This document shows positions 1 to 9,188 of a stretch of DNA of 64,000 nt, piece by piece. The notes under the pieces are model-generated. The model had not been told where the DNA came from. It saw nothing but the letters and a program-made list of their open reading frames with translations, and searched no databases. Position numbers and translations under genes: made by a program. Source of the stretch: Proteus alimentorum (GTDB taxonomy: Bacteria; Pseudomonadota; Gammaproteobacteria; Enterobacterales; Enterobacteriaceae). The DNA lies in contig NZ_NBVR01000013.1 in NCBI RefSeq assembly GCF_002607735.1, positions 124,262 to 188,261 on the forward strand. Direction: 5' to 3'. How positions within the stretch are numbered: position 1 is the first letter of the stretch; each line of letters starts with the position of its first letter.

Positions 1-238
1 GTGATTGTGCATTATCAGGGTTTAGACCTTCACTTTCTAAAAAAGCATAGTAATCGTGATGCTGCTTAATATCCGCAAATTCACGATAATCAAGCCCTGC
101 ACGACGTAGACGTTTATCATCCCAAGTAAAACCCAATGGTTGGATCAAATGAAGATGAAAGCCTGTGTTAGCACATAGGCGGATAATATTACCCGTATTC
201 GGTGGAATTTCGGGTTCAAATAAGACGATATTGAGCAT
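1..238 (-). CDS. trmL: tRNA (cytidine(34)-2'-O)-methyltransferase TrmL, N-terminal part
   Basis: Partial: the window holds only the first 79 codons and the gene runs off the left edge. The product begins [20 protein letters not shown], the start of the SPOUT-family 2'-O-methyltransferase TrmL (YibK), including the N-terminal [10 protein letters not shown] motif. The family methylates the wobble base of tRNA-Leu isoacceptors. The ATG lies only 3 nt after the stop of the epimerase gene, with no clear Shine-Dalgarno and no terminator between, so it is probably co-transcribed with the O-antigen operon. trmL marks the conserved edge of this locus in Proteus and Providencia. Confidence 0.93.
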   Translation of the reverse strand, partial: MLNIVLFEPEIPPNTGNIIRLCANTGFHLHLIQPLGFTWDDKRLRRAGLDYREFADIKQHHDYYAFLESEGLNPDNAQS

Positions 239-241
239 GGT

Positions 242-1252
242 TTATTTAACTTGATAATAATTTCTATACCAATCAACGAACTGTTTTACACCTTCATCTA
301 CACTTGTTTGAGGCTTATAGCCAGTTGCTTTAAATAAATCCTCAGTGTCTGCCCATGTAGTGTAAACATCACCCGGTTGCATTGGTAACATATTTTTATC
401 TGCAACTTTTCCTAAGTGAGTTTCTAATGCACTAATATAATCCATTAAATTAACTGGAGAACCATTACCAATATTATAAACTTTATAAGGTGCAGAACTA
501 TTAGCTGGAGTTCCTATACTCACTTTCCAGTCTTGTTGTGGTGTTGGTATTACATCAGCGATGCGAGCCACACCCTCCACGATATCTTCAACATAAGTAA
601 AGTCTCGTTTCATTTCACCATTATTATAAATATCAATAGGATCATCGTTGATAATGGCTTTTGTAAATTTAAATAATGCCATATCAGGACGACCCCAAGG
701 GCCATAGACAGTGAAAAAGCGTAATCCAGTTGTTGGTATACCATATAAATGAGAATAGCTGTGAGCCATTAATTCATTAGCTTTTTTCGTTGCCGCATAT
801 AATGAAACAGGATGGTTAGCCTGATCATGAGGTGAAAATGGCAATTCATCATTTAAGCCATAAACAGAACTTGATGAAGCATAAACAAGATGCTTAACAT
901 TGTTATGGCGACATCCTTCTAAAATCGTTAAAAAGCCCGTTAAATTGCTATCAGCATAAGAAAATGGGTTAATTAGTGAATATCTAACACCTGCTTGTGC
1001 TGCTAGATGAATCACTCTATCAAATTTCTCAGTTTCAAATAGACTAGCCATTTTTTCCCTATCAGCTATGTCAATAAGAGAAAATGAAAAGTTATTTAAT
1101 TGATTCAGAATGTTAAGTCTGGATTCTTTTAAGGAAACATCATAATAATCATTGAGATTATCGATGCCAACAACAGTTTCACCTTGTTGGATTAGTTTTT
1201 TTATTAGATGAAAACCAATGAACCCTGCTGCACCCGTGACTAAATATTTCAT
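242..1252 (-). CDS. UDP-glucuronate 4-epimerase-type NAD-dependent sugar epimerase
   Basis: An extended short-chain dehydrogenase of 336 aa. The Rossmann motif GAAGFIG is at residues 7-13 and the catalytic YAATK at 152-156, followed by the LRFFTVYGPWGRPDMA segment typical of UDP-GlcA/UDP-Glc C4 epimerases (Gla/LspL/CapI group). It probably turns UDP-GlcA into UDP-GalA in the cytoplasm. It is the last gene of the O-antigen operon and follows ugd, which makes UDP-GlcA; this pairing is the main argument for the substrate. UDP-Glc or an N-acetylhexosamine cannot be excluded from sequence alone. Confidence 0.85.
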   Translation of the reverse strand: MKYLVTGAAGFIGFHLIKKLIQQGETVVGIDNLNDYYDVSLKESRLNILNQLNNFSFSLIDIADREKMASLFETEKFDRVIHLAAQAGVRYSLINPFSYADSNLTGFLTILEGCRHNNVKHLVYASSSSVYGLNDELPFSPHDQANHPVSLYAATKKANELMAHSYSHLYGIPTTGLRFFTVYGPWGRPDMALFKFTKAIINDDPIDIYNNGEMKRDFTYVEDIVEGVARIADVIPTPQQDWKVSIGTPANSSAPYKVYNIGNGSPVNLMDYISALETHLGKVADKNMLPMQPGDVYTTWADTEDLFKATGYKPQTSVDEGVKQFVDWYRNYYQVK

Positions 1253-1277
1253 TACGTAATTAACCCGTATTTATTAA

Positions 1278-2447
1278 TTAATCGTTACCAAAGAGGTCGC
1301 GAGTATAAACTTTTTCTTCAACATCGTTTAGCACTGATGACATTCTATTGGTAATAATAACATCAGAGATTGATTTAAATTCATTTAAATCACGAACCAA
1401 TCTTGAGTTAAAGAAGGTCTCTTCTTTCATTTCAGGCTCATAGATTACCACTTCAATCCCTTTGGCTTTAATACGCTTCATAATGCCTTGGATTGAAGAT
1501 GAGCGGAAATTATCAGAGCCAGATTTCATAATTAAACGATACACACCCACGATTTTTGGCGATTTGGCAATAATAGAGTCTGCAATAAAGTCTTTACGTG
1601 TGCGGTTAGCTTCAACGATAGCACTAATAATATTATTAGGAACAGAGTCGTAGTTTGCTAATAGTTGCTTAGTATCTTTTGGTAAACAGTAACCGCCGTA
1701 ACCGAATGATGGATTATTGTAATGATTACCAATGCGTGGATCTAAACAGACACCTTCAATAATTTGTTTTGCATTTAGGTTGTAAGCTTGAGCGTAGCTA
1801 TCTAACTCATTAAAGTAAGCAACACGTAATGCTAAATAAGTATTCGCAAATAATTTAATCGCTTCTGCTTCTGTGGAATCAGTGAATAGAACATCAATAT
1901 CTTTCTTTAATGCACCTTGTTGTAAAAGGTCAGCAAATTTTTGCGCTCTTTCTGATTGCTCACCAATAACAATACGTGATGGATAAAGATTGTCGTAAAG
2001 TGCACGGCCTTCACGTAAGAATTCAGGAGAAAAGATAATATTATTCGTATTATATTTTTCTCTCATTTCTTTGGTAAAGCCAACAGGGATGGTTGATTTT
2101 ATGATCATTGTCGTGTTTGGATTATATTCTAAAACATCACGAATAACTGATTCTACAGAAGAGGTATTGAAATAGTTCGTTTTAGGATCGTAATCGGTTG
2201 GTGTTGCAATGATAACAAAATCCGCATCTTTATAAGCAAACTCTTTATCTAATGTTGCAGTAAAATCAAGCTCTTTGGTTGCCAAAAACTCTTCAATTTC
2301 TTTATCAGAAATAGGAGAAATTTTTTTATTTAAGAGTTCGACTTTTTCTTTATTGATATCTAACGCAACAACTTTGTTGTTTTGGGAAAGAAGTATTCCG
2401 TTAGATAGACCGACATAGCCGGTACCGGAGATTGTGATTTTATACAT
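1278..2447 (-). CDS. ugd: UDP-glucose 6-dehydrogenase
   Basis: 389 aa, normal for the short bacterial Ugd. The N-terminal NAD site starts [14 protein letters not shown] (residues 4-17). The central SPEFLREG is present, and the catalytic cysteine is C254 in [11 protein letters not shown]. It oxidises UDP-glucose to UDP-glucuronate in two NAD+-dependent steps. Its start overlaps the end of the acyltransferase gene by 8 nt, which suggests translational coupling. UDP-GlcA would feed the adjacent epimerase and the O-unit; in Proteus it may also serve lipid A aminoarabinose synthesis, which is inference. Confidence 0.96.
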   Translation of the reverse strand: MYKITISGTGYVGLSNGILLSQNNKVVALDINKEKVELLNKKISPISDKEIEEFLATKELDFTATLDKEFAYKDADFVIIATPTDYDPKTNYFNTSSVESVIRDVLEYNPNTTMIIKSTIPVGFTKEMREKYNTNNIIFSPEFLREGRALYDNLYPSRIVIGEQSERAQKFADLLQQGALKKDIDVLFTDSTEAEAIKLFANTYLALRVAYFNELDSYAQAYNLNAKQIIEGVCLDPRIGNHYNNPSFGYGGYCLPKDTKQLLANYDSVPNNIISAIVEANRTRKDFIADSIIAKSPKIVGVYRLIMKSGSDNFRSSSIQGIMKRIKAKGIEVVIYEPEMKEETFFNSRLVRDLNEFKSISDVIITNRMSSVLNDVEEKVYTRDLFGND

Positions 2448-3519
2448 AGCTTATCTTCTTAAAATGTTTGTTATTCAAAAATTTTCTTGCAAGTTTTATG
2501 GAGGGTTTTTCAATGAGAATATAAAGAAAGTAGGAAAATAATATACATAATAATGTTATTGAAAATAGTTTAAGTGTAGCATTCAATTGATTTATATATT
2601 TAAATAATAAAAAATTATCTTTTAATATTAATCTATATACTAATAAATGAGATAGATATAAAGAATACGATATATTCCCTAGTAAAATAAGTGGCTTTAT
2701 AATAATAATGTTATTATTTTTCTCTAAAAAAATCAATGAAAATAAAAGAGCGAAACATCCTAAACCTATATTAAACACACCATGGCCTGAATTTGCAGGA
2801 CTGATTATTAATACAATAGAAAATAAAAAAACGATACCAATAATTGGCATTAAATATAAGTTTATAGTTATATTTTTATAAATCACATACAGTATCATTC
2901 CCAAAATAAATTCAAATATCATTTGTGATGATAAAATTTTTAATAAACCACAAAAAAGACCATTGTAATTAATGGAACCATATGCGCTATAAGCATAATC
3001 ATTGTTAAAGTATAAATTTATTATAGTAAATAGAAGAGCGATTAAGATAGTACAGATTATAACCCTATATTTATGTGAGATTGAATAAGAAATAAAAAAT
3101 AAAAAATAAAAAATAATTTCATATGATAAAGTCCAGGCTGGAGTTATCATAGAATAGCCATAGAAAGGTGCTGATTTTAAATAATCAAGATGAATAAAAA
3201 ATATTGACTTCAATAAATCGCTATTATTAATATGATTCCAATCAAGATATACATAAATAGACAGTATGAATAAATATACAGGGTAAATCCTGAATAGTCT
3301 TTTAATTATGAAGTCTTTTTTCTCTGATTTTTTTTCTGTGGATAGGACTATCACAAAACCGCTTATCATGAAAAAAAGATCAACCCCAAAATAACCATAA
3401 TCAAAAAGAATATCTCCTAGTTTTTTAATTAATAAATTATCATTTAAATATATTCTAAAATGATATAATACTACGTAGATAGCAGCAATTCCTCTTAAAT
3501 ATTGAATAGATAAAAGCAT
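2440..3519 (-). CDS. Membrane O-acyltransferase, acyltransferase-3 (OafA/YrhL-like) family
   Basis: About 359 aa of mostly hydrophobic segments. It opens with the acyltransferase-3 signature [17 protein letters not shown] and continues with the [14 protein letters not shown] motif; the conserved H and R..R are visible. Such integral inner-membrane proteins usually O-acetylate sugars of surface polysaccharides. The open frame extends upstream to a TTG at 3543, but the ATG at 3519 is preferred: it starts just after the TAA of the preceding glycosyltransferase and aligns with family starts. The gene overlaps ugd by 8 nt. Acetyl donor and target sugar cannot be told. Confidence 0.86.
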   Translation of the reverse strand: MLLSIQYLRGIAAIYVVLYHFRIYLNDNLLIKKLGDILFDYGYFGVDLFFMISGFVIVLSTEKKSEKKDFIIKRLFRIYPVYLFILSIYVYLDWNHINNSDLLKSIFFIHLDYLKSAPFYGYSMITPAWTLSYEIIFYFLFFISYSISHKYRVIICTILIALLFTIINLYFNNDYAYSAYGSINYNGLFCGLLKILSSQMIFEFILGMILYVIYKNITINLYLMPIIGIVFLFSIVLIISPANSGHGVFNIGLGCFALLFSLIFLEKNNNIIIIKPLILLGNISYSLYLSHLLVYRLILKDNFLLFKYINQLNATLKLFSITLLCILFSYFLYILIEKPSIKLARKFLNNKHFKKISYV

Positions 3520-3523
3520 TTTA

Positions 3524-4663
3524 TTATAAATTCTCTTTTCCAATAATTATTTTAGTAATTTGAGGGTTAACATAATCTTTATTAAAATTTTCTTTAGCGA
3601 AATTATAGCTATTATTCCCCATCCGGATTATTTCTTGTGGTGATTCTATGAAATAAATCATTTTATCCGATAATTCACAAGGATCAAAAGGAGGAATAAT
3701 AAAACCATTATACCCATTAATAACGGTTTCTTTACAACCAGGAACATGTGTGGTGATAATTGCTCTGCCTATCGCCATTGCTTCTTGAGTACTTCTAGGA
3801 AAACCTTCTCTATATGAAGGAAGAACGAAAACATGAGATGAAGAAATCCATTCATGGATATTTTTAACAAAACCAGGGTAAGTAATAAAATTTGAATTTA
3901 TTAGCTCATCTAATTCTTCTTTTGATAAGCTAGATGGATTATTTATATCTAATTCGCCTAGAACAATGAATTCAGAAAAAGGATATTTTTCTTTCACAAT
4001 TTTACAAGCTTCAATAAATTCAAAAATACCTTTCTCTTTTAATAATCGACCTATAAAAATAAATTTTATATTTTTTTTTATTTGAGGTTTTGAGTATTTA
4101 TACTCAGTTAAGTTTAATCCAATTCCACCTAAAATATTAATCTTTCTTTTAGGAAGATAACAGCTTTTAGATAGATCTACTGGATCATCCTGATTTAAGA
4201 AAATTATATCATCAGCTAAGTGAAAACTAATAGAATAAAGAATACCTTGAATAAATTGTAAGATTCTTTTTTTTATATTAAATCCAGTTTTTGTTTTTGT
4301 ATGAACATATCCTAATCCTTCAAGCATTGGGATTATTCTTGGTACATTTGCTAACTTGGCTGCAATAGTACCAAAAATTACCGGTTTTGAAAAATAGGAT
4401 AGGGTAATTTCTGGGGAAATATTTTTTATAACTTTAGAGAGTTTAAATGTGTTATTTATATCACTAATAGGATTCAAACCTGTTCTACTAAATTTATATT
4501 TTATAGGTACAGCTCCTAGAGATAATAATTTTTTTTCTGCTTCAGCATCTAAATCAATAGCTAGAACAAATACATCATGTTTGTTTTCCACTAAATATAA
4601 AATTAAGTCCTTTCTAAAACCAAGTAAACTAGCTGAAGTAGTGCCAATAATAACAATTTTCAT
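3524..4663 (-). CDS. Glycosyltransferase, GT4-like
   Basis: 379 aa with a GT-B layout. The N-terminal half has the MKIVIIGTTSASLLGFRKDL motif and GLGYV (an N-terminal acceptor domain seen in WbiN/PglA-type hexosaminyltransferases). The C-terminal half has IFIGRLLKEKGI and the nucleotide-sugar motif REGFPRSTQEAMAIGRAIITT with the spaced glutamates of GT4. It probably adds one sugar to the lipid-linked O-unit on the cytoplasmic face. It overlaps the preceding GT gene by 4 nt. Donor unknown; a UDP-linked (N-acetyl)hexose is a guess. Confidence 0.88.
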   Translation of the reverse strand: MKIVIIGTTSASLLGFRKDLILYLVENKHDVFVLAIDLDAEAEKKLLSLGAVPIKYKFSRTGLNPISDINNTFKLSKVIKNISPEITLSYFSKPVIFGTIAAKLANVPRIIPMLEGLGYVHTKTKTGFNIKKRILQFIQGILYSISFHLADDIIFLNQDDPVDLSKSCYLPKRKINILGGIGLNLTEYKYSKPQIKKNIKFIFIGRLLKEKGIFEFIEACKIVKEKYPFSEFIVLGELDINNPSSLSKEELDELINSNFITYPGFVKNIHEWISSSHVFVLPSYREGFPRSTQEAMAIGRAIITTHVPGCKETVINGYNGFIIPPFDPCELSDKMIYFIESPQEIIRMGNNSYNFAKENFNKDYVNPQITKIIIGKENL

Positions 4664-5808
4664 TTGTCACCCCAAATTTTATAATAATTTAAAATCATTT
4701 TATTGATACTGAAATTATTTAAAATATGTTCTCTACATCTTTTTTTTCTATTTTTCCATAATTCTTTATTATTTTTAAATTGAAAAATAGCATCTTTAAT
4801 TGCACGTGCTAATTCAATATCATTCATAGGGGGAGTTACCCAGCCTGTATCAGCAATAATTAAAGCTGCATCACCTACATTTGTAGAAATACAGGGCGTG
4901 GAGCACGCCATTGCTTCTGCTATGACATTGGGGAATGCTTCTCCAAAAGAGCTAGATAAGACATGTATATCTAGCATGTTCATAATATTAGCAATATTAT
5001 TTTGTTGATCCAGTAAGATAATATTATTTTCTAGATTTAAATTATTAATTTCTTCATTTAATAACTTGTTATTTAAATTTATATCTCGTCCTACTAGTAA
5101 AAATTTAAATTCAATACCTTCATTTTTTAGTAAGTATAATGAATTTAATAAGCCAGTATGATTTTTTTGAGAATCATATCTTCCCACCATACCTAAAATA
5201 GGAATGTTTTTATTAATGTTATATTCGTCAATTAGTTTGGTGTTAGCAATAAAACTTTTATATATATTTAAATCATATCCATTAGGAATAATAAAAAATT
5301 TATTTTTGTCATAACCGATTTCCTCATGTATTTTTTGAGAGCTTAATGCACAACATATGATTTTTTTTGGTAAATAATAGCTTAAAATAGAGCATGCTTT
5401 AGATATTAATCTTGTGGTTATTTTTGATTTCTTTTTATCTAGATTAGTATGTCTAATGTTCCAATAAATGTTTTTTATTCCAGCCATTCTTCCCAATATA
5501 CCGCCAATTAAATCAGCATGATACATCCATGTTTGAATTATATCGGGAGATGAGTTTTTAATTATCCTATATAGAATAATTATTTTTTTTATATTTTTAA
5601 AAAAATTTTTATTTAAACCTAATTCTATTACTTCAATCCCATTTTTTTGTAATAGGGTGCCGTATTTTCCATTTGTTGTTAAAGATATTACTTTATGATT
5701 ATATTTTTCAACTGTTGATATACATAGACGGTATAGAACGCCTTCTGCTCCACCATTTCCTAATCCTGAAATTATGTGTAAAATATTATTTTTCATCTTT
5801 ATCTTCAT
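4660..5808 (-). CDS. Glycosyltransferase family 4
   Basis: 382 aa. The N-terminal ISGLGNGGAEGVLYRL is a classic GT4 signature; the C-terminal SSFGEAFPNVIAEAMACSTPCISTNVG carries the E-x7-E-type motif. The start given lies 23 nt inside the end of the upstream wzy-like gene. A second ATG four codons later (5796) aligns better with family starts, so either may be used. It is part of the tightly overlapping O-antigen operon and probably builds the O-unit on undecaprenyl diphosphate. Specificity is not readable from sequence. Confidence 0.88.
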   Translation of the reverse strand: MKIKMKNNILHIISGLGNGGAEGVLYRLCISTVEKYNHKVISLTTNGKYGTLLQKNGIEVIELGLNKNFFKNIKKIIILYRIIKNSSPDIIQTWMYHADLIGGILGRMAGIKNIYWNIRHTNLDKKKSKITTRLISKACSILSYYLPKKIICCALSSQKIHEEIGYDKNKFFIIPNGYDLNIYKSFIANTKLIDEYNINKNIPILGMVGRYDSQKNHTGLLNSLYLLKNEGIEFKFLLVGRDINLNNKLLNEEINNLNLENNIILLDQQNNIANIMNMLDIHVLSSSFGEAFPNVIAEAMACSTPCISTNVGDAALIIADTGWVTPPMNDIELARAIKDAIFQFKNNKELWKNRKKRCREHILNNFSINKMILNYYKIWGDK

Positions 5809-6994
5809 TAAATATTGATGTTTTTAAATTAAAAAACTTTATTATCATTGCTGATATTAATCCATATATAATAACATTAATAAATGTACTAACCCATCCT
5901 ACTAGAAGAGTAAATATAGCTAAATATAAAACTAACAAATGGTAGTTATATATTTTTTTTAGTATTGGAATATTATGAGCTATTATTAAAAGAGCAGAAA
6001 AATATATAATTAAAAATATCGATTGGAAAGGTGATATTATGAACCAAGAGCTTAGTCCTACTTGTACATTCCAGCCAGCATTATTATCTGCTATAAAGTT
6101 TTGAACAATATATTGGTTTAGAAGAATATAATCTGTACCTAATAGATTATGAAATAATCGTTGGGGTAAGCCTTCAGAGTAAACAGAAAGAAAGTTATTT
6201 TTTAATGGATAAATAGAATCTGAAATATCATATATATAGCTGATTATTGTTATATGCTGTAATCTGTTTATAATATAATTAAAAGTATCAAAAAGAGCTT
6301 GAAAATATCCCGTAGAAAAACTAAATAAGTTAACCATTAAGTCCCAATTTATATCTGAAATATTATGTTCTCTAAAAAACCATTTAGCATTAAATAAAAA
6401 AGGAAGATTAAGGAAAAAAAATATAGCTAAAGGAAATATTATTCGGATATTTATTTTTGAGGTGCAAAAAAGATAAGTAATAATTGGTAATATTCCCCCC
6501 ATCCATCCTCTCGAGATTGTTGAAATTAAGAATATTGTTATATTGGTTTTTTTTAATAAGGATTTTTTAGCTATAAATATATAAATAAGACATAAGCTAT
6601 CGGGATTAAATAATATGAAAAAATAATTTAAATACCAGGGGGAAAGTCCTTTACTATTGTATCCAGCAGTATTTATTTGATATATATAATTGAAGACTAC
6701 AAATAAACATTGAAGAGTTAAAATAAACAATCCCAGCCTAAAGCTAACTTTATTATTAAGCTGATAACTTACTCTCATTTTTTGAATAAAAAATATAGAA
6801 ATTAATAATAATAATAATAATAATGATATATATAGAAGAAGAGAAACTATAATTGATTCATAGCTAACTTCGAAAGTTTTATTTTCTAATAAAATAAAAT
6901 TATTTAACAATGATTGAAATGTTATAACTATATTTGGAATAAAGCTAATTAATAAAATAACTAAAATTAATTTATAGAGTTTTTCTTTGTTCAT
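5786..6994 (-). CDS. wzy: Probable O-antigen polymerase (Wzy-like membrane protein)
   Basis: 402 aa with roughly ten hydrophobic segments and one larger polar loop around residues 190-310. It has no enzymatic motif and very low GC, the usual picture of Wzy. It is the only unassigned multi-spanning protein in a cluster that already has a Wzx, which supports the call by elimination. The polymerase would join O-units on the periplasmic side. Codons near residues 56-65 contain a run of seven TTA (Leu) codons, a perfect trinucleotide repeat. Wzy proteins share little sequence, so the assignment rests on topology and context. Confidence 0.68.
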   Translation of the reverse strand: MNKEKLYKLILVILLISFIPNIVITFQSLLNNFILLENKTFEVSYESIIVSLLLYISLLLLLLLISIFFIQKMRVSYQLNNKVSFRLGLFILTLQCLFVVFNYIYQINTAGYNSKGLSPWYLNYFFILFNPDSLCLIYIFIAKKSLLKKTNITIFLISTISRGWMGGILPIITYLFCTSKINIRIIFPLAIFFFLNLPFLFNAKWFFREHNISDINWDLMVNLFSFSTGYFQALFDTFNYIINRLQHITIISYIYDISDSIYPLKNNFLSVYSEGLPQRLFHNLLGTDYILLNQYIVQNFIADNNAGWNVQVGLSSWFIISPFQSIFLIIYFSALLIIAHNIPILKKIYNYHLLVLYLAIFTLLVGWVSTFINVIIYGLISAMIIKFFNLKTSIFNEDKDEK

Positions 6995-7005
6995 AGTAAA
7001 GGCAA

Positions 7006-7938
7006 CTATAGTTTTATATAATATTTCATCAATAATAAAAATAATTTAAAGTCTAAATGTTTAATTGAAACAAGTATAGATATTAGATTACTTCTAATAA
7101 AGGAAATAAAAAAAGATTTTTTATACTTAGGATATTCCTTTAGTAAAAATTTATACATGTTGTTAGATTTTTCTCGATGAGAAATTATTCTATCATGAGA
7201 AAGATTTGATTCAGACCATGATCCTATTGATAACTTACGATACACTGAAGATACTATAGGTAAATATATAGCTCCATTATCTATTGAACTCAAGATTTGA
7301 AGATAATAATCTCCAATAGGGGCGCTTTTAAACCAATTTGGAATGTTATTGAAAACGTCTTTATTAATAAATAGACTAGCAGTTGGCATGAAAGCCCCTC
7401 CATTTATAATTACATCTTCAACAGAAAATATTTTTGCTTTTTTATTATGAAATGCTATAACAGAATTATCATTTTCTGATGATTTTATTGCAGCTGTAAA
7501 GCATATTTTAATTCTATTATTTTTTTCTAAAGCTAATACTTGCTTTTGTATTTTATTTTCGTCAATCCAATAATCATCACCTTCACATAAGGATATATAT
7601 TTCCCAGATGAAAATGATATTGCATTTAAACCAGGATAATTAGCACCATATTCTGAATAAATATTTTTAGCTGGCCTAATTATTTTTATTATATTTTTAA
7701 ATTTTGATTTATATGAAGAAAGTATTTGTTCAGTTGTATCTGTAGAGCAATCATCATGTATGATGATTTCAAATTTATAGGTTGTTTTTTGAGATAAAAA
7801 ACTATCTATTGCGTCAGAAATATATTTATCTTGATTAAAAGTACAACATATAATTGACACATAAACTATATCCGTATAAATCCATGATTGCATTATTTCT
7901 GTTTCTGATGATGGGGGGGGGAGTTTATTTATTTTCAT
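7006..7938 (-). CDS. Glycosyltransferase family 2 (module A), with C9 tract near the start
   Basis: 310 aa. The GT2 domain starts at about residue 28 (VSIICCTFNQDKYI); it has IHDDCSTD near residue 60 and LCEGDDYWID as the DXD-type metal/nucleotide site. It is clearly related to the GT2 of the second module at 14718-15755. The start overlaps the preceding acetyltransferase gene by 14 nt. Codons 6-9 form an uninterrupted C9 run (plus-strand G9 at 7913-7921). Loss of one C gives a stop about 14 codons from the start, and gain of one C a stop after about 33 codons, so this frame is the 'on' state. It probably adds a sugar to the O-unit. Confidence 0.9.
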   Translation of the reverse strand: MKINKLPPPSSETEIMQSWIYTDIVYVSIICCTFNQDKYISDAIDSFLSQKTTYKFEIIIHDDCSTDTTEQILSSYKSKFKNIIKIIRPAKNIYSEYGANYPGLNAISFSSGKYISLCEGDDYWIDENKIQKQVLALEKNNRIKICFTAAIKSSENDNSVIAFHNKKAKIFSVEDVIINGGAFMPTASLFINKDVFNNIPNWFKSAPIGDYYLQILSSIDNGAIYLPIVSSVYRKLSIGSWSESNLSHDRIISHREKSNNMYKFLLKEYPKYKKSFFISFIRSNLISILVSIKHLDFKLFLLLMKYYIKL

Positions 7939-8488
7939 TTTTTAAATATTCAGTCTCTAAAAGTAATAAGCTTTTTTTTCGTTCTTTAATTCTTTTGGCT
8001 GGATTACCAAAATAAATACCCCATGGCTTTGTACTTTTTGTTATCATCGATAAGGCACCGACTGCGGTTCCTTCAGCAATATTTACGCCAGGCATAATAA
8101 TTGAATTTGTGCCTATAATTGAGTGTCGCCCAATAATAATATTTTTCTCTTTTAATCCTTTATATTCTAATGGTATGGTTGGATTTGTCATTGTTCTGCC
8201 ACTATAATCATCGGTTCCTGTAAAGACATGACAGCCATATGCTAATCCTGAAAAATCTTCAAATAGAATACTGCATTCACCAGCACTTAAATTACAAAAT
8301 GCAGCAATGTGAATGTTATTTCCTAAGTGGATTTTGCCAGATAAAATAACAAAATCATCAATACGACAATTATTACCTATCTCAATTTCCTCGGGTCTAT
8401 ATATTGAAGCTTTGCTACTTATTTTACAATTTTTTCCGATATTTTTAAATCCAATCTCTAAAAGTTGCTCTTGTGTATAAAATGACAT
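7925..8488 (-). CDS. VioB-like sugar N-acetyltransferase, left-handed beta-helix (module A)
   Basis: 187 aa with hexapeptide repeats over about residues 20-160 (for example IEIGNNCRIDD and IIIGRHSIIGTNSIIMPGVNI). It ends in the KPWGIYFGNPAKRIKER motif seen in sugar acetyltransferases such as VioB and galactoside acetyltransferase. It probably N-acetylates a dTDP-4-amino-4,6-dideoxyhexose made by the nearby aminotransferase; that substrate is inferred from context. About nine in ten residues match the copy at 13422-13994. Its last four codons (NENK, stop) are formed by the start region of the downstream GT2 gene. Confidence 0.85.
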   Translation of the reverse strand: MSFYTQEQLLEIGFKNIGKNCKISSKASIYRPEEIEIGNNCRIDDFVILSGKIHLGNNIHIAAFCNLSAGECSILFEDFSGLAYGCHVFTGTDDYSGRTMTNPTIPLEYKGLKEKNIIIGRHSIIGTNSIIMPGVNIAEGTAVGALSMITKSTKPWGIYFGNPAKRIKERKKSLLLLETEYLKNENK

Positions 8489-8495
8489 ATTTCAC

Positions 8496-9188
8496 CTATA
8501 TAACTGTATAATTATTTAGTTGGTTTATTATTTCATCTTTACTACAATTCATTAAAATATCGATCATTGAAGCATTTTTTATAAACTCATTTGAATTTAT
8601 CTGAGTGTAAGGAGTTGGTATGGAATTTATAAAACCTAACTCAATATTTCTTTTTTTAAATTCATCTTTATCATAAAGAGACATTCCTCCATATGCATTT
8701 ACATATTTATCTGCATTATTTATTTTACATAATTCATATATTTTTTCTTGGGCACTATTTTCCCGGTTATAATTTATTTTAGAAGAAAAATCATGATACA
8801 ATTTTAAACCGATATATTGAAAAACTTCAATTATTGATCTTGATGTTATATGTGCAACATTTCTATTGTTGTCATTTAATATTTTTTCAATAAGAGGAAA
8901 AATAGAGGAAAAATATGGGGCTTTAGAATACGTTTGAGATATAGAGGTTAGAATTTTTCGAGTGTCTTCTTGAAAAGAAAGTTCATTTATTTTTTTAAAA
9001 CTAGACGCTTTAATTATAGGAATAGTAAATAACTGAAAACCATTTTTTGTTAGAATATTATTACGATTTATGTATCCACCTTTAATATAGTTTACATCAT
9101 CATAAAATATAAACATATCACTATGATAGGCAAGTTGATAATACCCTATATATGGAAAAAGGTATGGTTGCATAACAGCTAAAATCAT
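8496..9188 (-). CDS. WbqC-like family protein (module A)
   Basis: 230 aa beginning MILAVMQPYLFPYIGYYQLA, the signature of the WbqC-like family of polysaccharide clusters. Other conserved pieces are FIFYDDVNYIKGGYINRN and the C-terminal NAYGGMSLYDKDEF. The biochemical activity is not established to my knowledge. Homologues sit beside genes for 4-amino-4,6-dideoxyhexoses, so a role in modifying the amino group (for example with an amino-acyl group) is possible but unproven. Its ATG overlaps the stop of the aminotransferase gene (TAATG). A paralogue is at 14002-14694. Confidence 0.85.
   Translation of the reverse strand: MILAVMQPYLFPYIGYYQLAYHSDMFIFYDDVNYIKGGYINRNNILTKNGFQLFTIPIIKASSFKKINELSFQEDTRKILTSISQTYSKAPYFSSIFPLIEKILNDNNRNVAHITSRSIIEVFQYIGLKLYHDFSSKINYNRENSAQEKIYELCKINNADKYVNAYGGMSLYDKDEFKKRNIELGFINSIPTPYTQINSNEFIKNASMIDILMNCSKDEIINQLNNYTVI

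Noticed and set aside
4071-4080. Homopolymeric A/T run (T9) in a GT4 gene as another phase-variation tract
   Set aside because: Runs of A/T of this size are expected in such AT-rich DNA; unlike the C9 tract it does not stand out.
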